A program made the position numbers and the translations under genes. This document shows, in pieces, positions 35,730 to 44,918 of a DNA stretch of 64,000 nt. How positions within the stretch are numbered: position 1 is the first letter of the stretch; each line of letters starts with the position of its first letter. The DNA comes from Paenibacillus sp. P25 (GTDB taxonomy: Bacteria; Bacillota; Bacilli; Paenibacillales; NBRC-103111): NCBI GenBank assembly GCA_024704175.1, contig CP085629.1:1860001-1924000 (forward strand), written 5' to 3'. The notes under the pieces were generated by a model. That model had not been told where the DNA came from and did no database searches. It was given only the letters and a program-made list of their open reading frames with translations.

Positions 35730-37183
35730 ATGAAGTCTATTGCGGAAGCTTCCATTCGGGAGCCTGCAGGCGCGGATGAAGCAAGGAGCATGGACTTCCT
35801 TCGGGATCGTTCAGCATTACATGGAGAGGATCGCGGAATTTGACCGACAGGGACCCGGGCTGAATTCGGTCCTGGAGCTGAATCCGGACGCGCTGGGACA
35901 AGCGGAGGCGGCGGATGCGGCAAGAAGGAGAGGCGGGACCGGCGGGCCGCTGCACGGAATTCCGGTGCTGCTCAAGGACAACATCGATACGGCGGACCGG
36001 ATGCATACGAGCGCCGGCTCCATCGCCTTAAAGGACCATTATGCGCAGAAGGACGCTTTTCTGGTCGGTCAACTGCGTAAAGCGGGAGCCATCCTATTGG
36101 GAAAAGCGAATATGACCGAATGGGCGAATTTCATGACAAAGGGAATGCCGGGCGGCTACAGCTCCAGAGGCGGACAAGTGCTGAATCCTTATGGGCCTGG
36201 CCGGCTCTACGCCGGCGGCTCGAGCACGGGCTCCGCGGCCGCGGTGGCGGCGGGCTTAGCGGCGGCCGCGGTCGGAACGGAAACGTCCGGCTCGATTCTG
36301 AATCCGGCCGTCCATAACTCCGTCGTCGGTATTAAGCCTACCGTGGGGCTGATCAGCCGCAGCGGCGTCATTCCGCTGGCCCACAGCCAGGACACGGCCG
36401 GTCCGCTTGCCCGGACGGTAGCGGACGCCGCTCTGCTGCTTGGCGTCTTAAGCGGTGCGGATCCGGAGGATGCCGCCACCGGACTGCCTTCTTGGGACGA
36501 GGCGCCGGATTATACCGCTTGCCTGGACGCGGGCGGCCTCGAAGGAGCGCGTATCGGCATACCCCGCAAGGTGTTTCACGACGAAGTGACGGGGGAGGAG
36601 CGGCAGCTGGTTCAGTCAGGTGCTTGAACTGCTGGCTGAAGCCGGAGCGGTCCTGGTCGACCCCGCCGAGATCGAATCGATCCGGGAGCTTTATTCGTAC
36701 CGTTCGTCGGTGCTTCTGCATGAATTCAAAGCGGATCTGAACGCTTATTTAGGCAAGTTGCCGCCGGGGCTTCCGGTGCGTTCGCTCAGCGAGCTGATTG
36801 CGTTCAATGCAGCGCATCATGAGCAGGCGCTGAGTTTCGGGCAAACGACGCTGATCGAAGCCGATCAAACGTCCGGCACCTTGACCGAGCCGGTCTACAT
36901 CCGCGACCGCTTCAGGGATCTCCGCTTATCCCGCCGGGAAGGAATCGATGCGGCGCTTCGGAAGCATCGGCTCGATGCCTTGCTGTTTCCGGGCTGCACC
37001 GGGGATACGATCGCAGCGAGAGCAGGCTATCCGTCCGTAGCCGTACCCGCGGGTTATCTCGACGACGGCCGGCCGTTCGGGATCATGTTCACCGGCACCG
37101 CCTTCTCCGAGCCGATCTTGATCAAGCTCGCTTATGCCTTCGAACAGCTGGGTCCGTGGAAGAGGCCCCCTGTGCTGGAATAA
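35730..37183 (+). CDS. Amidase (GatA-like amidase signature family), two frameshifts
   Basis: This Ser-cisSer-Lys hydrolase cleaves amides. The Lys is in VLLKDNIDTAD, the cis-Ser in GGSSTGSAAAVA and the nucleophile in GTETSGSIL. The start at 35730 (GAGGTGATC upstream) reads MKSIAEASIRE; an extra C near 35764 then shifts the frame to LQARMKQGAWTS. An extra G near 36612 shifts it again to FSQVLELLAEAGAVLVDP. The restored protein is about 484 residues, a normal length. It is not adjacent to gatB/gatC, so it is more likely a catabolic amidase than the transamidosome subunit. Confidence 0.85.
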
Positions 37184-37187
37184 AAAA

Positions 37188-37223
37188 AGAGGCCGGATCC
37201 CTTAGTGAGGGTCCGCCTCTTCC
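37188..37223. terminator. Bidirectional terminator between amidase and aldo/keto reductase
   Basis: AAGAGGC-C-GGATCCC pairs, with small bulges, with GGGTCC-GCCTCTT around a TTAGTGA loop. An A run precedes it (T run for the minus-strand gene). Confidence 0.6.
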
Positions 37224-37236
37224 ACCGAATGTGAGC

Positions 37237-38177
37237 TTAAGCCTGTAAAATGCCTTCAATCCGCTCCAGCACATCACTGCTCAGCTTGATGCCGGATGCG
37301 CTGCAGTTCTCGACGACCTGCTCCGGCCGGCTGGCTCCGACGAGGGCGCTGGCCACATTCTCTTGACGCAAAATCCATGCGAGCGCAAGCTGGGACAACT
37401 TGAGGCCCAGTTCCGCAGCGATTTTCTCCAATTGCTCCACCTTGATGAGCTGGCTTTCCTGCAGCGCTTCTCGCTCCAGTTCTTGCTGGCGGCGCGGCTT
37501 TCCGCGGGGACGGCTTGCCCGCGGCGGTATTTGCCGGTGAGCAGGCCTTGCGCCAGCGGGGAGAAGACGACTTGGCCGATGCCTTTGGCCAGACCGGTCG
37601 GAATGACTTCTTTTTCAATATACCGGTTGAACATGTTGTACACCGGCTGGTTGACGACGATCCGGTCGAGCAGATAGCGTTCCTGAATACCGAGCGCTTC
37701 GACCATCTGGGCCGCCGTCCATTCGCTGACGCCGATGTAGAGCACTTTGCCCTGCGTTACGAGATCGTCGAGCGCCCGCAGCGTTTCCTCGAGCGGCGTT
37801 TCGGGATCGTAACGGTGGCAGTAATAAATATCGACATAATCCGTACCTAGCCGCTTCAGGCTCGCGTTGCACTGCTCGATCACGTGCTTGCGGGACAGGC
37901 CCCGGTCGTTCGGACCATCCCCCATCGGCCAGAACACTTTGGTCGCGAGCACATAGGAATCCCGCGGATAAGCGCCGAGAACTTGTCCGACGACCTTCTC
38001 CGCTTCACCCCGCTCGTACACGTTGGCCGTATCGAAGAAGTTGACGCCGAGATCATACGCTTGTTCGATCGAGCGGACCGATTTTTCGTTTTCTACATAG
38101 CCTCCGTAGGTCATCCAGCTGCCCAAGCTGATTTCGCTTACTTTGAGGCCGCTTCGGCCGAGCTTGCGATATTCCAT
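37237..38177 (-). CDS. Aldo/keto reductase, Kv-beta-like (one frameshift)
   Basis: The protein begins MEYRKLGRSGLKVSEISLGSW. It has FFDTANVYERGEAE with the catalytic Asp and Tyr, VLATKVFWP with the Lys and YYCHRYDP with the His, then VFSPLAQGLLTGKY. This is the AKR7/AKR6-like set with the Leu-Thr-Gly-Lys NADPH loop. One missing base near 37490 separates the last 85 residues (restored LEREALQESQLIKVEQLEKIA). GGGAGG precedes the start on the minus strand. NADPH-dependent aldehyde reduction is the family role; the substrate is unknown. Confidence 0.87.
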
Positions 38178-38299
38178 GCTGCATTCCTCCCGAAATTGTA
38201 ATAGCTTCCGCATCCAGTGCCAACGTCATCTTAACAAAAGAGCCCGGGGGAGGAAAGTAGTGAAAAGTTATTGCCTTAGTTACGTCTGTGTTAGCAAAA

Positions 38300-38335
38300 T
38301 TACTTGTGCGTAAGCTACTTTCGCCGAGGAAAGTA
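38300..38335. promoter_or_regulatory. Candidate operator: two neighbouring inverted repeats
   Basis: TTAC-N6-GTAA (38300-38313) is followed by TACTTTC-N6-GAAAGTA (38316-38335) in the spacer between the divergent reductase and Nudix genes. The arrangement resembles HxlR/MarR-type operators. No regulator gene is adjacent. The rest of the 252-base spacer shows no gene. Confidence 0.35.
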
Positions 38336-38429
38336 ATGTACAATGATTTCAGCTCTTCTTCTTTGGACTGTAATTTAATAGAATAAAGAAGAAAGATCAT
38401 CACCCGTGTGCAGCCGTCAGAAGGAGAAG

Positions 38430-39015
38430 ATGAAGAAGATGACACCCTCGTTTTGCATGAAGTGCGGCAAGCCGCTCGAAATTCGTTCCTTGGGCGGAGC
38501 GGACCGTTTGGCTTGTACAGGCGAAGGCTGCGATTTTGTCCATTGGGGCAATTACAGCATCGGCGTAGGAGCGCTGGTCGTCCGGGAAGGCAAGGTGCTG
38601 CTTGTCCGGAGGGCGATTCAGCCGGGCCTGGGCAACTGGACCAACCCGGGTGGATATATCGAGCAGCATGAACCGATCGAAGAAACGATTGTCCGGGAGG
38701 TGTACGAGGAAAGCGGAATCCGGGCGTCCGTGTCGCGAATCGTAGCGCTTCGGGATCAGCCGAGAGATATTCATAATGTATACATCGGCTTTTTGATGGA
38801 TTACGTGGATGGGGGAGCCGGTTCCTGACGGTGTGGAAGTGGACGGAGCGGGATTCTTCAGTCCCGAGGAAATGAAGGAGATGCAGGTGGCGAACTTCAC
38901 CCAGTGGCTCGTCGATATCGCCCTGAACCGAACACCCCGGGAGGGTGGCGGCCTTGGGCCGGATCTTAAGCCGATCGTGCCGATCAACGGCACCGGGTTT
39001 GCTGCGCTCGAATAA
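38430..39015 (+). CDS. Zinc-ribbon Nudix hydrolase (one frameshift)
   Basis: The N-terminal zinc ribbon ([10 protein letters not shown] and [13 protein letters not shown]) leads to a Nudix domain with the box [20 protein letters not shown], continuing ESGI, which fits the canonical spacing. An extra G near 38812 breaks the frame after DYVDG; the restored C-terminus contains [17 protein letters not shown] and ends at 39015. The architecture resembles NudC-like NAD or mRNA-cap pyrophosphatases, though the NudC SQPWPFP motif is absent. The start (38430 or 38439) is uncertain. It is followed by an aldo/keto reductase gene after 25 bases. Confidence 0.82.
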
Positions 39016-39040
39016 CCGAAACCAAGGAGGAATTCGTTCG

Positions 39041-39919
39041 ATGCTGAAACGCAGAATGGAATCATTCCAGTTCGACAGCTCCGTCGTCATGTTCGGTGCC
39101 GCCAAGCTGGGACAAGTGACGCAGGAAGAAGCGGACCGTTCGATTACCTTTGCTTTGGAGAACGGGATCAATCATTTTGATACCGCCGCCAGCTACGGAC
39201 ATGCGGAAGAGCGAATGGGGCCCCTCATGAAAAAGCACCGCAGCGGGATTTTCCTGGCCACCAAGACAGGCGAACGAACGAAAGTGAGGGCCAAGGAAGA
39301 GATTTACCGCTCGCTGGAGCGGCTGCAGGTCGATTACGTCGATCTGCTTCAGCTGCATGCCATAGGCGATTTGACGGAGCTCGACAAGGCGCTCGGGTCC
39401 GGCGGGGCGATTGAAGCGGCAATCGAGGCGAAGGAAGAGGGAGTCATTAAGGCAATCGGCATCACCGGACACGGGCATAAGGCGCCGGAGACACACCTCG
39501 AAGCGCTCCGCCGGTATCCGTTCGAAACGGTACTGACTCCCTTGAATTACCGGCTGTATTCCATGCCGGAATACCGGGAGGCGTTTGACGCACTGCTTGA
39601 AGAGACCGGTAAACGCGGGGTACCGCTTCGCGTCATTAAAGCGATTGCAAGGCGGCCATGGGAAGAGGGGGCGCAGCGGAATTACGCCACCTGGTACGAG
39701 CCGTGGGATGAGCAGAAGGTGATCGACGCCTGCGTCCATTTCGTGCTCTCGTTCGAAGGCATTGCCGGCTTTGCCAGCGCGGGAGATATTCACCTCCTGC
39801 CGAAGATCGTCGATGCCGTGAACCGGTACGGCGAGCTGACGCGGGAAGAGGCCGAGAGCATCCTGAAGCAGGCCGCGAATTACGAAAGCCCGTTCGGATC
39901 TCCTACCTCTATTGCCTAA
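39041..39919 (+). CDS. Aldo/keto reductase (YccK/IolS-like short form)
   Basis: This 292-residue protein is intact. It has [19 protein letters not shown] with catalytic Asp and Tyr, [10 protein letters not shown] with the Lys and LLQLHAIGD with the His, followed by [10 protein letters not shown] and a C-terminal helical region. AAGGAGG lies 8 bases upstream of the ATG. It belongs to the aldo/keto reductase branch that often carries a C-terminal ferredoxin domain, but that domain is missing here. Confidence 0.85.
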   Translation: MLKRRMESFQFDSSVVMFGAAKLGQVTQEEADRSITFALENGINHFDTAASYGHAEERMGPLMKKHRSGIFLATKTGERTKVRAKEEIYRSLERLQVDYVDLLQLHAIGDLTELDKALGSGGAIEAAIEAKEEGVIKAIGITGHGHKAPETHLEALRRYPFETVLTPLNYRLYSMPEYREAFDALLEETGKRGVPLRVIKAIARRPWEEGAQRNYATWYEPWDEQKVIDACVHFVLSFEGIAGFASAGDIHLLPKIVDAVNRYGELTREEAESILKQAANYESPFGSPTSIA

Positions 39920-39939
39920 TCTTGCACATTCACGCATGG

Positions 39940-39962
39940 CCCGCGGGAAACCGCGGGTTTAT
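39940..39962 (+). terminator. Terminator after the aldo/keto reductase gene
   Basis: CCCGCGG-GAAA-CCGCGGG is a perfect 7-pair stem with a stable GNRA-type tetraloop, followed by TTTT. Confidence 0.8.
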
Positions 39963-40050
39963 TCGTGTTTCGCAGCAGGCGGATGTGGTATGATGAATGT
40001 AAGGTTTTGGAAAAATTGAAATGAGTTTTGAAATAGGGAGCGTGCGAGTT

Positions 40051-40641
40051 GTGAAGTTTATACCCCATCCATATAACGAATCCATTCGAAGCATCGACGA
40101 GCGGCTGTTGGGGCTGATCCGGGAAAGAAAAGCGGCGGCGGGCGGGAAACCGTGGTTTCCCCGAAGGAGCCGCTGGAGGAATGGTCTGTACAGTATGGGA
40201 TGAAGACACATGAAATCGGCATGCTGCTTCACAGCTTGAATGCGGGGACCCGGCCGGAGCTTCCGGATGAAGCCGGAGAGTCGCTGACAGTTTTGCCGAT
40301 TATGAAAAGGGCGGCGGCGGACGGTTACGAATATACGATTACGCATGCTATGCAGCATGAGAAGGCAAGCATCGTATCCGTTGAAGTCCGAACTGCCTAT
40401 GAGCGGCAGGACCGGCAGCCTTCTTCCTACCTTTATGCTGGAAATTACCGCAGAAGAGCCTTATGCCGTAAGCAGACATACGGCTTACGGCGGCTCGGGC
40501 CGGGCCAGTGCGGAATTTCAGGTGTCGCCGCGTCTGCCGGAGCGGGTGGAGGAAATCCGTTTTTCACTTATTCCTTACGGGTCGTCGATGGAGGGGAGGC
40601 TTACCGAGGTCATCCTGGCCCCTTATGTGGAGTTTCATTAA
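40051..40641 (+). CDS. Hypothetical protein (two frameshifts)
   Basis: I do not recognise this protein. Restored across three frames it is about 197 residues. It reads MKFIPHPYNESIRSIDERLLGLI at the start, THEIGMLLHSLNAGTRPELP in the middle, then MLEITAEEPYAVSRHTAYGG and a C-terminus ERVEEIRFSLIPYGSSMEG. Frame breaks lie near 40160 (a missing C) and near 40400. The GTG at 40051 is chosen over ATG 40021 because AGGGAG precedes it; this is uncertain. The beta-rich C-terminal half suggests a soluble beta-sandwich. Confidence 0.55.
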
Positions 40642-40774
40642 TGATCCAAATGCGCAGGGTACGAAATAAAGTCTACATAATAAATATTATGTCAACTTAA
40701 ATGCGGACTATTCGTTTTGAAGGATTTCATCTGTAAAGAAGGGGAATCGCCAGCATTCCGGAAAGGAGCTTCTT

Positions 40775-42295
40775 ATGTTTGTCGTGAGTGCGAAAGAAAT
40801 GCGGGATATCGATGCCTATACGATCCGGGACATCGGTATTCCTGCTTTGGTTCTTATGGAAAATGCCGCCCGTGCCGTAGCCGAGCAGGTGCTTCGTTTG
40901 GCGAAAACCGGCGGAAGCCGGTGGGTCGTGCTGGTCGGAAAAGGGAACAACGGGGCCGACGGAATTGCTGCCGCACGGCATTTGCAGGATGCGGGCCTTA
41001 AGGTAAGTCTGCTGTATGCGGACGACCCGATGAAGCTTACAGGCGAAGCGGCCACCCAGCGGGATATCGCGCTGCGTTATCCGTTGGCTTCCGAAGTTTA
41101 CGTACCGGGCGAATTCGATTGGAGCCGGGCCGACGGGTTGATCGATGCCTTGCTCGGAACCGGAAGCCAGGGGCTCCCCGCGGCAACTATGCATCACTTA
41201 TAGACGAAGCCAATGCCAGCGGCTTGCCTATCGTCGCCGTCGATATCCCCAGCGGGCTCAATGCCGATACAGGGGAAACCTACACTCCATGCATTCAAGC
41301 TGCTGTGACGGTTGCCCTCGCTTTTACCAAACGTGGACTGGAACAGCATCCCGGTGCCTCGGTGGCAGGGGAAGTGATCGTGGGCCCCATTGGAATACCC
41401 GTCCGGCTGGCGGATGAGATGGGCGTAAACACCTTTACGTTGAACGAAGAAGAAATGAAACAAACGATGGGCCTGGAACTCTTTCTACACCGAAAGCCCG
41501 ATACGCATAAGGGAACGTATGGTCATGTGCTGATTGCCGCCGGAAGCCGTTCGATGAGCGGAGCCGGGGTATTATGCGCAAGGGCCGCCCTGCATGGCGG
41601 AAGCGGGCTTGTCACCTGGGCGCGCCGGAAAGAGTGGGCGATGCGCTGGCCGGCGTCGTGCCGGAAGCGATGATCCGGGCGCGCCTGACGGAGGAACCGG
41701 AGAGTGGAGCGGCGTGCGGGCCGTTGATTTGACCGCATTGGCGCGTGATAAAGATGCGCTGGTGCTGGGGTCCGGGATGGGGCGCTGGGAAGGGGATGCG
41801 GATTGGCTTAGGACGGTTTGGGAACAGACGGCGGTCCCACTCGTGCTGGATGCCGACGGGCTGAACATGCTGGCTTCCTCCGCAGACCAGGGCCTGTGGC
41901 CTGTGCGCACCGGTCCGGTAATCCTGACGCCGCATCCGGGCGAAATGTCGCGGCTAACCGGTTTGTCCACGGCGGAGGTGCAGCGGGACCGCATTGAGCT
42001 TGCCCGAAGCTTCGCCGTAGACCGCGGTGTCGTCCTGGTGTTAAAGGGCTCCCGGACTGTTATTGCCGCCCCCGACGGCCGGGTATACATTAACCGTACC
42101 GGCAATCCGGGGATGGCCACGGGCGGAGCCGGTGATGTGCTTGCAGGCCTCATCGGCGACCTGCTGGCCCAAGGCTTCCCGCCGGAGCAGGCCGCCGTGC
42201 TGGGGGTCTTTCTGCACGGGCAGGCGGGAGACCGGGCTGCCTCCGTCAAGCGGGAATACGCCTTGTCCGCTTCGGATATCGTGCAGTATTTATAG
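40775..42295 (+). CDS. nnr: Bifunctional NAD(P)H-hydrate epimerase / ADP-dependent NAD(P)H-hydrate dehydratase (three frameshifts)
   Basis: The enzyme repairs hydrated NADH and NADPH. The N-terminal YjeF domain shows [37 protein letters not shown] and, after a break near 41172, [15 protein letters not shown]. The C-terminal kinase-like dehydratase domain shows [35 protein letters not shown] and the [15 protein letters not shown] nucleotide motif. Breaks lie near 41172, 41622 and 41715. The restored length of about 506 residues is normal. AAAGGAG precedes the ATG. Its 3' end overlaps the convergent hydrolase frame. Confidence 0.88.
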
Positions 42296-42859
42296 GACTA
42301 GCCAGTTCCGATATAAACTCATCCGCGGTCCGCAGTTTGCCGATTCGCGGGAAAATATATTTGCAGGTCGCCTCATGTTCTTCCGGGGTTATCGCGGTCA
42401 TGGCGTCCGTTATGAAGACTTGATTATAGCCATGCTGGAAAGCTTCCCGGGCGGTTGTTTCCACGCCGATATTGGTGGAGATGCCGCACAGCACGATCGT
42501 ATCAATCCCTCCTGCGGCGCAGCTGAAGGTCCAGATCCGTACCGTAAAAGGCGCCCCACTGGCGCTTGGTCACGATATGGTCGCTGTTCTGAACCCCGAG
42601 CTCCGGAGCGAAGTCGGCCCAATCCGCCGGCCGCTCGAAATGGGCGGGCGGCTGGTCGGTCTCGTGCTTCAAGGCATCCTTGCCGTCCAGGAAGCTGACC
42701 CGTACAAAGCTGATGAACCCGCCCTTTTCCCGGAAGACCTTCAGCAGCCTTCTGCGCCTCTGCCACCACTTTTTGCGCTCCCGGAAAACTCACAATGCCT
42801 TTTTGCAGATTGATTAATACAAGGGCCGTCTTCTGAAAATTCAGCTGCAGCGGTTTCAT
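42246..42859 (-). CDS. Isochorismatase-family cysteine hydrolase, YecD-like (two frameshifts)
   Basis: Restored across three frames it begins [19 protein letters not shown]. It continues [35 protein letters not shown] and [20 protein letters not shown] with the catalytic Cys. This closely parallels E. coli YecD. Breaks lie near 42755 and 42510. The catalytic Asp of the LVxIDxQ motif is Asn here (VLINLQ), from an AAT codon. Its 3' end overlaps nnr by 50 bases, so the true stop may lie slightly earlier. The substrate is unknown. Confidence 0.82.
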
Positions 42860-43070
42860 GATGTAGTCTCCTTTATTTTAGAAGATGTTCTCACCGGGCT
42901 CGTCATTTTAGCGATCTTATCGGCCTTATTTTGGCGGGATGCACTCCAAAATATTCCTTCGTCCGGTCTCATTTTATGATACTATGGATGTAAGAAAACC
43001 GTCCATGCTGCTCATATATGCAAGACTGGGCTGCGACGGGTAACGGGATCGTTCGGACAAGAGGGGAAGC

Positions 43071-43166
43071 ATGACCGTGCCGTTTAAAGGGGGAAGATTA
43101 CTCGGCGTTACGGGTAGCCGGTTGAATAGGGGAAACCGTACGCTCCCGGCCGATATTATCGGATGA
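43071..43166 (+). CDS. Short leader frame or displaced N-terminus of the first eCIS protein
   Basis: GAGGGG precedes an ATG that opens a 31-codon frame (MTVPFKGGRLLGVTG at the start) whose stop overlaps the next ATG (ATGA). Its character (PF-G-R-LLGV) resembles the start of the DUF4157 protein ([14 protein letters not shown]). It is probably the true N-terminus of the next protein, separated by a one-base error near 43160. A separate leader peptide is the alternative. Confidence 0.45.
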   Translation: MTVPFKGGRLLGVTGSRLNRGNRTLPADIIG

Positions 43167-44008
43167 AGCCTGCCGGCCGCTCTGCCGGGTGGACCCCGGA
43201 GCATATGAAGAGCCTGCAGCAATATGCGGGCAATCGGGCGCTGCAAATTTGGTTAAAGCAGTTATCCGGATCTAAAGCACCGAAAGAATCGAAAGAGAAT
43301 GCGCTTACACGAATTCTTGCATTATGGCGCCTGCTGCAGAAATCCGTCCTGAAGGCGGATGAACGGGTTCAAGACTTGCGAAAGTACAAATCGGACTCCG
43401 AACCGGAAATAGGTCATCTGCTCCGCCAGTCCTCGGAGATGCAAAGGGCCTTCGGCGAGTTCCTGGAGCTGGCGGATAGGTTCTTCGGCAAGCGTGGGAA
43501 CCTTAGCGGGATGGAGCGGGAATCCAAGTTGAACGAGGCCTTCGCCAAGGCCGGACGGGTCTTGCTCGCGTGCAGAGGTGTGGAAGCCCGATGTGAGCGG
43601 GTGAGCAGAAGCATCGGCGCTGCCCGCCTAGAGCCTGCCGTAGGCCGGATGGCCGTTCCGCAAGCCGTACCGCTGCCTGTTTTTCTTGAACAGGGGCTGT
43701 CCGGCGGGCAGGAAGAAGTGGCTCTGAAGCCTTTTTTGTCGGCCCATCCTGAATACCATGTGACCGAGATCCGCTCGAAAACGGTCCAGGGTACTACCTT
43801 GAGGCTCTATAAGCAGTACATTTGGACTAAAGGCGGGCGTCCCCCCGCCGTAAGCAATATATCCAACCGTCCTGCAGCGGCAAGTCCGGTTCCGGACGGC
43901 TGGGTGGAAGCGAAGGCTCGCAAGAGTACGGCTGAGAATCTCGCCGAATGGCTTGACCGGGGAAAGATGCGGTTCACGAATGGAAAGGTTTTCGTCAAGG
44001 AGAGCTGA
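43163..44008 (+). CDS. eCIS-locus protein with LQ-GNRA-Q motif, function unknown
   Basis: This 281-residue protein opens the contractile-injection locus. Residues 15-32 (MKSLQQYAGNRALQIWLK) match the motif in the neighbouring DUF4157 protein ([18 protein letters not shown]). A charged helical region follows (about residues 40-150), then a Pro/Ala-rich part and a C-terminus WTKGGRPPAVSNISNRP plus AENLAEWLDRGKMRFTNGKV. I do not recognise its C-terminal domain. It could be a cargo protein or a structural accessory sharing the recruitment motif. No signal peptide. Confidence 0.6.
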   Translation: MKPAGRSAGWTPEHMKSLQQYAGNRALQIWLKQLSGSKAPKESKENALTRILALWRLLQKSVLKADERVQDLRKYKSDSEPEIGHLLRQSSEMQRAFGEFLELADRFFGKRGNLSGMERESKLNEAFAKAGRVLLACRGVEARCERVSRSIGAARLEPAVGRMAVPQAVPLPVFLEQGLSGGQEEVALKPFLSAHPEYHVTEIRSKTVQGTTLRLYKQYIWTKGGRPPAVSNISNRPAAASPVPDGWVEAKARKSTAENLAEWLDRGKMRFTNGKVFVKES

Positions 44009-44147
44009 CACCTTCCCGGGAATGGAACGGCTTTTCCGTCTATTGAAAATAGGACGAAAGCCGCGTCAAAAAATGGCGAAAAATGTATTGCACAAGGATT
44101 TCTATTGTGTCAAAATCAAGTTAATTGGGAAAAAGGTGTGATCCTAT

Positions 44148-44918
44148 ATGACACGGTATGCACCCTTTGAAAGGAAATTGCAGCCCGTTTCTTCGTCCTC
44201 TGTGAAATCAGGCAGCGCACCGGGGCCAACGGGGCATCCGGTCGCTTCCGGAATGAAGGCGCTGCAGCGGATGTCGGGCAACCGCGCCGTTCAGCGAATG
44301 ATTTCCGGCCTTCCGGCGCAGCGGATGAGCCTGGACGAGGAAGAGCTGCAGATGAAGGCAGCACCAGTGACACAGCGAATGGAACTGGACGAAGATGAAC
44401 TGCAGTTAAAGGCGGTACCGGCGGCGCAGCGGATGAGCCTGGACGAGGAAGAGCTGCAGATGAAAGCGGTATCGGCAGCGCAGCGGATGAGCCAGGACGA
44501 TGAGGAATTGCAGCTCAAGTCGGCACCCGCCGTCCAGAGAAAAGGCGGAGACGGGATGCCGGATCTTGTCCGCGCCAAGATGGAGCAAGCCTTCTCAGCG
44601 GATTTTTCCGACGTGAAGGTGCACGTGGGAGACAAGGCGGGGCAGGTTGGTGCTCTGGCCTACGCTCAAGGCAGCGATATTCACTTTGCGCCCGGCCAGT
44701 ATAACCCCGAGTCCTCCAAGGGGCAGCAGTCGCTGGGCCATGAGCTGGCTCATATCGTTCAGCAGAAGCAGGGACGGGTTAAGCCGACGGCGGAAATCAA
44801 CGGCGTCGCGGTGAACGACGATCCTTCCCTGGAGCGGGAAGCGGATGAGTGGGGGGCCAGAGCGGCGCAGATGAAACTGGATCCCGTTCGTTATAACGCC
44901 AGCTTCGGAAACCGATGA
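44148..44918 (+). CDS. DUF4157 (eCIS core) domain protein with tandem repeats
   Basis: This 256-residue protein has the [13 protein letters not shown] motif at about residues 38-50. Four 18-residue repeats follow (57-128), then the DUF4157 domain: [42 protein letters not shown] and the zinc-protease-like [16 protein letters not shown]4157 proteins are strongly associated with eCIS loci, and HExxH suggests a metallopeptidase fold. No toxin domain follows. The ATPase start overlaps its stop (ATGA). Confidence 0.87.
   Translation: MTRYAPFERKLQPVSSSSVKSGSAPGPTGHPVASGMKALQRMSGNRAVQRMISGLPAQRMSLDEEELQMKAAPVTQRMELDEDELQLKAVPAAQRMSLDEEELQMKAVSAAQRMSQDDEELQLKSAPAVQRKGGDGMPDLVRAKMEQAFSADFSDVKVHVGDKAGQVGALAYAQGSDIHFAPGQYNPESSKGQQSLGHELAHIVQQKQGRVKPTAEINGVAVNDDPSLEREADEWGARAAQMKLDPVRYNASFGNR
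44316..44531 (+). repeat. Four tandem 54-base repeats inside the DUF4157 gene
   Basis: Four in-frame units encode [22 protein letters not shown] 18-mers. Units 1 and 3 are nearly identical (E-E-E acidic core), unit 2 has [11 protein letters not shown] and unit 4 [11 protein letters not shown]. Each alternates QRM and an acidic-amphipathic ELQ(M/L)K stretch. Confidence 0.85.

Noticed and set aside
38053..39171. Minus-strand open frame of 372 codons
   Set aside because: It spans the divergent spacer and the antisense of the Nudix and reductase genes. It is Arg/Pro/Ser-rich noise without a start signal.
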